Source: Pseudalkalibacillus sp. SCS-8 (lineage in GTDB: Bacteria > Bacillota > Bacilli > Bacillales > Fictibacillaceae). From it: a stretch of 64,000 nucleotides of DNA. The stretch covers positions 186,001 through 250,000 of the forward strand of contig NZ_CP143541.1 in assembly GCF_040126055.1 (NCBI RefSeq), read 5' to 3'. The notes beneath the pieces were generated by a model. That model had not been told where the DNA came from. It saw only the letters and a list, made by a program, of their open reading frames with translations, and did no database searches. Below are positions 59,826 through 64,000 of this stretch, piece after piece. Numbering within the stretch: position 1 is the stretch's first letter; each line of letters opens with the position of its first letter. The translations under genes and the position numbers were made by a program.

Positions 59826-60413
59826 TCAATAACGTTTTCCTATTCCCATCAAGAGGATGGGTCCAAGTGCAGCTCCCCCAACCAAGCCGAAAAGGTGGCC
59901 AAGAATATTAATTCTAGGAGTGACGAATGTCATGACTAAGCTCAGTACCAGTATGGTCATAACAATTTGGGTATTCTGTTGATCAATGAGGTCTCTTCGT
60001 GCATAAATCAAGTACACATATAAGCCGAATAATCCAAAGATTGCACCCGACGCACCGATGTGCGAATAACCCGGCCCTTGTAAAAAGAGTGTCGCCACAT
60101 TCGCAATCACCCCTGCACCGAGATAGCCGATGATGAATCTGAACTTACCGAGCATCCTCTCTAAAGCAGGTCCGAATAGATATAATGAAAAGGAATTGAA
60201 CAACATATGTGGAAATGCTTCGTGTATGAAGATCGGTGTTAACAATCTCCAATATTCTCCTGCAAGGATATAGATGTTGATTCCTGCTGTGAGCCGTAAC
60301 AAATCAGGAATGACATTTACTCCAATGAAAAGGAGGATGTGTATGGCGATAATTGTGGTGATAATAGGATAGAGACGGATGAATGAACGAAGGCTTTCCG
60401 TTCGTACAAACAC
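59826..60413 (-). CDS. ydcA: Rhomboid-family intramembrane serine protease (YdcA-like)
   Basis: 195 aa from GTG 60413 (AAAGGGGG 7 bases upstream on the minus strand; 24 codons upstream lack SD). Six TM helices with HMLFNSFSLYLFGPALE, the catalytic GASGAIFGLFGLY (Ser) and GHLFGLVGGAALG (His). Intramembrane proteolysis; substrates unknown. The B. subtilis neighbour order ydcA-acpS-ydcC-alr is kept. Confidence 0.9.
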   Translation of the reverse strand: MFVRTESLRSFIRLYPIITTIIAIHILLFIGVNVIPDLLRLTAGINIYILAGEYWRLLTPIFIHEAFPHMLFNSFSLYLFGPALERMLGKFRFIIGYLGAGVIANVATLFLQGPGYSHIGASGAIFGLFGLYVYLIYARRDLIDQQNTQIVMTILVLSLVMTFVTPRINILGHLFGLVGGAALGPILLMGIGKRY

Positions 60414-60550
60414 TTGGATTCCCCCTTTGTAAACTGTCTTCAATAAGAAGTATGATATGTTTCTAATACTTCTATAGTTTACCATATTCGGTTGAGGCAG
60501 TATGAATGTTTGGCTTAAGTTCCATAGTATAACGAGGAGTTGAGATAGAA

Positions 60551-60910
60551 GTGATTACGGGTATTGGAATTGACATCGTAGAAATAGAAAGGATAAGAAA
60601 GACGCATGAGCGCCAGCCGAAATTTGCGCAACGGGTGTTAACCCGCCTGGAGCTGGATCGGTTTCAATCTTTTAAAGGAAGAAAGAGCATGGAATTCCTC
60701 GCAGGGAGATTTGCCGCGAAGGAGGCTTATGCGAAAGCGGTGGGAACGGGTATCGGAAAGCATTTAAGCTGGCAGGATATCGAAATCATGTCCGATGAAA
60801 ACGGCAAACCGACCATACATAGTCAGTATGATGGCGTTATTCACGTCTCCATTTCACATAGTAACGAGTATGCAGTAGCCCAAGTCATTCTCGAAAGCTC
60901 GTCAAGCTAG
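60551..60910 (+). CDS. acpS: Holo-[acyl-carrier-protein] synthase
   Basis: 119 aa from GTG 60551 (GGAGT upstream). Transfers 4'-phosphopantetheine from CoA to apo-[18 protein letters not shown] with the catalytic Asp, [19 protein letters not shown] and [17 protein letters not shown] are all canonical. Confidence 0.96.
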   Translation: MITGIGIDIVEIERIRKTHERQPKFAQRVLTRLELDRFQSFKGRKSMEFLAGRFAAKEAYAKAVGTGIGKHLSWQDIEIMSDENGKPTIHSQYDGVIHVSISHSNEYAVAQVILESSSS

Positions 60911-61201
60911 TCTGCATATTGCAAGAAGTTGTCTCATATATTTGTAGTGCGGTTAGAGGGAATGCTGATGCATATGTACGGATGGTCGTGTGGATGCAAC
61001 CGCTGAAGGTTTCTTAACAAGGGGGTGTAGATATACAAAGAAATGCTTGCATTCACGGTATCTAAAAAGGGTGTCGATTCATTTTTTCGTATATTCTTGT
61101 AAATCCATCCCGTGGCCGGAAACAGCCGCATAGACCATCCTTCCATTACGTATGTGACGTCCCTCTTTTGTCATCTATATGAGGCAAAGGAGATGAAAAA
61201 T
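60911..61201 (+). other. 290-bp intergenic region acpS-ydcC
   Basis: Holds no gene I can support. No clear terminator is seen after acpS; the short stretches with start codons lack SD sequences. A short TTGTAAATCC-rich stretch and AGGCAAAGGAGAT before ydcC are the only landmarks. Confidence 0.5.
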
Positions 61202-62203
61202 TTGAAAAGAACAATCTCGCTTCTTGTTATCGCGCTTTTAGTTATTTCTTTGACAGCTTGTGGCTCCAAAAGCCAAAAGGACGTCCTTTCCGATCTGGAT
61301 AAGACGATGAGCAAGATGTCCAGCTATAGGGCTGAAGCAACCATGACTTTGCAGACAGGCGAACAACCGATCACTTATGAAATTGAAGTGTGGCATAAAA
61401 AGCCGAGCTTCTACCGTGTTAGCCTGAAAAACGCTGAGAAAGACCAAAGCCAGATGATTCTAAGAAACAGTGACGGTGTGTTCGTACTGACCCCGGCATT
61501 GAACAAGAGCTTCCGTTTCCAAAGTGAATGGCCGGAAAACAGCAGCCAGGTCTACTTGATTCAATCGTTGATCAAGGATATTCTGATGGACGACGATCGA
61601 AACTTCAAAGCCGGTGAAAAAGGATACGTATTCAACACGAAAACCAATTATCAGAACAAGAATCTATACCAGCAGGAAATCACACTCGACAAATCCAACC
61701 TGATGCCGACCAAAGTGAAGGTCATGGATAAGGATATGAAGGTATTGGTTGACGTGAAATTCAAGAATACGAAGCTGAATTCCAAATTTGACGATGGTGC
61801 TTTCGATATGGAGCGTAACATGGAAGGGGCTCAACTCGAGGTTCCGACCATGGCGACAGGAGATAAAGGCTTCAAGCCTGTATTCCCGAGCGTCGTCCCT
61901 GAAGGTACGACATTACTTAACCAGCAAGCTAATGAAGAAGGCGATCAAATCATCCTCACTTATGCAGGGGAGGACAAATCATTCACGATCATTCAGCGCC
62001 AGGCTGAAGTTACACCTGCAACCAAGATGTTGACCATGGACCAAGGTGAGCTGGTCGATCTAGGTTTCGCCGTAGGTGTCCTGAATGGAAAGACATTGAA
62101 TTGGTCCGCAAACGGTGTGGATTACTTCCTGGCATCCCATGATCTGACGCCAGAAGAAATGGCAACCATTGCATCATCCATGAGTACCACGCAAGGCAAA
62201 TAG
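61202..62203 (+). CDS. ydcC: LolA-like lipoprotein YdcC (sporulation/germination-associated)
   Basis: 333 aa from TTG 61202, 9 bases after AAAGGAG; ATG 61193, directly at the SD, is the alternative. Lipobox VISLTACGSKS. The mature part has the LolA/LolB-like beta fold: MSSYRAEATMTLQTGEQPITYEIEVWHKKPSFYRV, YVFNTKTNYQNKNLYQQEITLDKSNLMPTKVKV. YdcC homologues (GerS family) are sporulation- or germination-linked lipoproteins in spore formers. Between acpS and alr, as in B. subtilis. Confidence 0.88.
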   Translation: MKRTISLLVIALLVISLTACGSKSQKDVLSDLDKTMSKMSSYRAEATMTLQTGEQPITYEIEVWHKKPSFYRVSLKNAEKDQSQMILRNSDGVFVLTPALNKSFRFQSEWPENSSQVYLIQSLIKDILMDDDRNFKAGEKGYVFNTKTNYQNKNLYQQEITLDKSNLMPTKVKVMDKDMKVLVDVKFKNTKLNSKFDDGAFDMERNMEGAQLEVPTMATGDKGFKPVFPSVVPEGTTLLNQQANEEGDQIILTYAGEDKSFTIIQRQAEVTPATKMLTMDQGELVDLGFAVGVLNGKTLNWSANGVDYFLASHDLTPEEMATIASSMSTTQGK

Positions 62204-62254
62204 CAAGAAGTGAGGCTGGGAGAATAAGCACGCTATTCTTTTCAGCCTTTCTTG

Positions 62255-62459
62255 AGTGTCAGGCACTTTTCATAGATGCAGTGATGCCAAGGGTTGTGGG
62301 GGAGTGTCAGGCACTTTTCATAGAAGCAGAGCTGGTAAGGGTTGTGGGGGAGTGTCAGGCACTTTTCATAGAAGCAGAGCTGGTAAGGGTTGTGGGGGAG
62401 TGCCTGACACCACTCATAGATGCAGCACTAGCAAGGGGTTTGGAAAAGTGTCAGGCACT
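62255..62459. repeat. 48-bp-period repeat array (array C), core AGTGTCAGGCACT
   Basis: Cores at 62255, 62303, 62351, 62399 (reverse-complement form) and 62447, exactly 48 bp apart. Units 2 and 3 are identical, including the interval TTTCATAGAAGCAGAGCTGG. The 48-bp period keeps several frames open across it and produces an artefactual 16-residue repeat. It fills most of the 347-bp gap between ydcC and alr. Confidence 0.9.
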
Positions 62460-62550
62460 TAAGCTGACACTCCGCCACGAGGTTTCATGTTTACCCTCTC
62501 GGATGCGTTCATGTACAATAGAAGGAAAAGAACGTTTGGGAGTCGTTTTC

Positions 62551-63708
62551 ATGCAATATTTCAGAGATACCTGGGTTGAAGTAGATTTAGATCATATTGT
62601 GGATAACTACCTTCAGATACAGAACCATCTGACAGGTGGTACGAAAGTAATGGCGATTGTCAAAGCCGATGGGTATGGACATGGAGCTTACCAAGTTGCA
62701 AAGGAACTCGTTGACAATGGAGTAGATTATCTCGGTGTAGCCCTTCTGGATGAGGCGATCGCTTTGAGGCGTAATGGCATAGAGGTTCCGATCCTGGTTC
62801 TAGGATGGGTATCTCCAGAATATGCTTCAATAGCTGTGAGATATGGCATTACGTTGACGGTTTTCCAAAAAGAATGGCTTCAAGCCCTCGGAAACCTGGA
62901 GCAACCATTAGCCATCCATATCAAATTTGATACGGGTATGGGACGATTAGGTATAAATGATCCAAATGAGGCAAAGCTAATCATTAATCATATTAAACAA
63001 AATGAAAGTCTGAAGTTAGAAGGAGCTTTTTCCCATTTCGCAACTGCAGATGAACTAGATTCTGAACTTGTGACGAAGCAAATGAATCGTTTCTCTCATT
63101 ACCTTGCATTATTGGAGGAGGAAGGCATAAAGCCTGATGTGATCCATTTCGGGAACAGCGCAGGTGCCATTCGCTTTCCGGATTATGACCAACATTATGT
63201 AAGAGTGGGGATATCCATGTATGGCCTAGCCCCGTCAGAGGAAATGAAACAAGTTCTGCCCTTCCCTCTTAAGCAAGCTTTCTCGTTGCATAGCAAACTG
63301 TCCCATGTGAAACAGATCCAACCTGGGGATACTGTAAGTTACGGTGCAACCTACCGAACAACCGAGAAGGAATGGATCGGGACGGTCCCGATTGGTTATG
63401 CAGACGGCTGGATACGAAGATACGCCGAAAAAGGTTCCGTCTTAGTCGACGGCCGATTCGCTAAAATCGTAGGCCGAATCTGTATGGACCAACTGCTCAT
63501 AAAGCTGCCTTATCAAGTGGATATCGGCACGAAGGTGACGCTGCTCGGCCGGCAGGATAATCAGGAAATAACCATTGATGAAGTTGCGATGCAAAATGAT
63601 ACGATCAATTATGAAATACCCTGCTTGATCTCTTCCAGAGTACCGAGAATTTATAAAAAAAATGATGCAATCATCGAAACCATGAATCAAATATTAAATA
63701 AATCGTAA
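62551..63708 (+). CDS. alr: Alanine racemase
   Basis: 385 aa from ATG 62551 (GGGAG 8 bases upstream); the longer frame from 62281 runs through the repeat array and is rejected. PLP enzyme making D-alanine for peptidoglycan. MQYFRDTWVEVDLDHIVDNY, PLP-lysine motif MAIVKADGYGHGAYQVAKE (Lys about 39), RVGISMYGL and the second catalytic Tyr in YGATYRT; C-terminal GRICMDQLLI. Confidence 0.96.
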   Translation: MQYFRDTWVEVDLDHIVDNYLQIQNHLTGGTKVMAIVKADGYGHGAYQVAKELVDNGVDYLGVALLDEAIALRRNGIEVPILVLGWVSPEYASIAVRYGITLTVFQKEWLQALGNLEQPLAIHIKFDTGMGRLGINDPNEAKLIINHIKQNESLKLEGAFSHFATADELDSELVTKQMNRFSHYLALLEEEGIKPDVIHFGNSAGAIRFPDYDQHYVRVGISMYGLAPSEEMKQVLPFPLKQAFSLHSKLSHVKQIQPGDTVSYGATYRTTEKEWIGTVPIGYADGWIRRYAEKGSVLVDGRFAKIVGRICMDQLLIKLPYQVDIGTKVTLLGRQDNQEITIDEVAMQNDTINYEIPCLISSRVPRIYKKNDAIIETMNQILNKS

Positions 63709-63840
63709 ATTATTAAAGGATTTCCACTAATTTTGACGAATGGATTATACGAAGATAGCTTTGCAATATTCTGTCTGTATGATACTATTAATAGGGGATT
63801 TTTCAGAGAGATCGTAGCAGTTAGCTGGAGGTGGATTTTT

Positions 63841-64000
63841 GTGTCCGACATGCACAAAAAACGTATCGTTATTAGCTTGCCAGAGCAACTGATAAAAGAG
63901 GTGGACGGAGCGATTATGAACGAGAACTTGAATAGAAGCGAGTTTATTCATCAAGCAACCGAAATGTATCTGCGAGAACGGGAAAGTCGTCATATCCGTG
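63841..64000 (+). CDS. ndoAI: Antitoxin EndoAI (MazE-type, CopG/RHH), cut by the window end
   Basis: Starts at GTG 63841 (GGAGGT 8-9 bases upstream) and is still open at 64000 (53 codons visible). RHH DNA-binding start KKRIVISLPEQLIKEVDGAI, then MNRSEF-like NLNRSEFIHQATEMYLRERESRH. Neutralises the EndoA (MazF) RNase, expected just downstream outside the window, as in B. subtilis. Confidence 0.88.
   Translation, partial: MSDMHKKRIVISLPEQLIKEVDGAIMNENLNRSEFIHQATEMYLRERESRHIR

Noticed and set aside
62256..62462. Open frame encoding a 16-residue repeat protein (SGTFHR...GKGCGGV)
   Set aside because: It lies wholly within the 48-bp repeat array; the period is a multiple of 3, which keeps frames open. 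No SD, and the same array opens another frame into alr.
62281..62550. N-terminal extension of alanine racemase
   Set aside because: The extension is translated repeat DNA; ATG 62551 has an SD and gives the standard Alr N-terminus.

Overview
This window is a piece of chromosome from a low-GC, endospore-forming, motile Bacillaceae member. Evidence: a glmS ribozyme ahead of glmS, a gerA-gerB-gerC germinant receptor operon, motA-motB, a sigma-B-type promoter, a sigma-D-type promoter, and the order ydbS-ydbT ... ydcA (rhomboid)-acpS-ydcC-alr-ndoAI known from Bacillus subtilis. A genus is not fixed by the sequence; a halotolerant or alkaliphilic Bacillaceae lineage is a guess. Almost everything looks chromosomal and vertically inherited. 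No rRNA, tRNA, phage, transposase gene or CRISPR array was seen.

Layout. 1-2.7 kb: glmM 3' end, glmS ribozyme, glmS. 2.7-10.3 kb: BBE-like FAD oxidase, OFA-type MFS transporter, a 45-codon gene behind a textbook sigma-B promoter, a DUF6944-like repetitive protein, a VOC protein, an ornithine-cyclodeaminase-family enzyme followed by a sodium:solute symporter with its tiny accessory protein. 10.4-12.6 kb: dispersed repeat, then a GntR/ABC/permease (YtrA-type) operon. 12.7-15.9 kb: Fur-box-controlled divergent siderophore uptake genes. 15.9-20.5 kb: SurA_N lipoprotein, SDR, argGH. 20.6-23.3 kb: cadC-cadA, where cadA carries an in-frame UGA exactly at the first metal-binding cysteine of its HMA domain. 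23.4-30.5 kb: a CstR-controlled persulfide/sulfur-trafficking regulon (CstR, two DsrE proteins, rhodanese, TusA-rhodanese, rhodanese-MBL, TusA, TauE) with four CstR-type operators, then a thioredoxin-like membrane protein and DUF302. 30.6-30.85 kb: a type I toxin/antisense-RNA locus. 31-36.5 kb: nadE, a haem-type membrane protein, and cyanophycinase-cyanophycin synthetase. 36.7-48.5 kb: SDR, MITE-like repeat, DUF3905 protein, gerABC, MCP, motAB, glutamate dehydrogenase, LtaS-type enzyme. 48.8-55.4 kb: VOC protein, ECF sigma/anti-sigma pair, tag, and a quorum-sensing-like RRNPP receptor with a pheromone precursor carrying four copies of an IDDRPE(L/P) peptide, then a D,D-carboxypeptidase. 55.6-64 kb: ydbS-ydbT, a four-gene operon joining an ABM protein, a helical protein, a cobalamin-binding protein with a CarH-like W-x9-EH signature and a STAS protein, then ydcA-acpS-ydcC-alr-ndoAI.

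Most notable: (i) the tandem-repeat pheromone cassette at 51.4-52.9 kb; (ii) the possible B12-based sensor coupled to a STAS protein at 57.6-59.8 kb; (iii) the UGA in cadA; (iv) three intergenic arrays of a 47-48 bp unit built on a 13-bp near-palindrome; (v) the CstR regulon with a domain-swapped rhodanese-MBL; (vi) the type I toxin-antitoxin locus; (vii) a new small sigma-B gene. All family assignments are by reading motifs; no database search was run.
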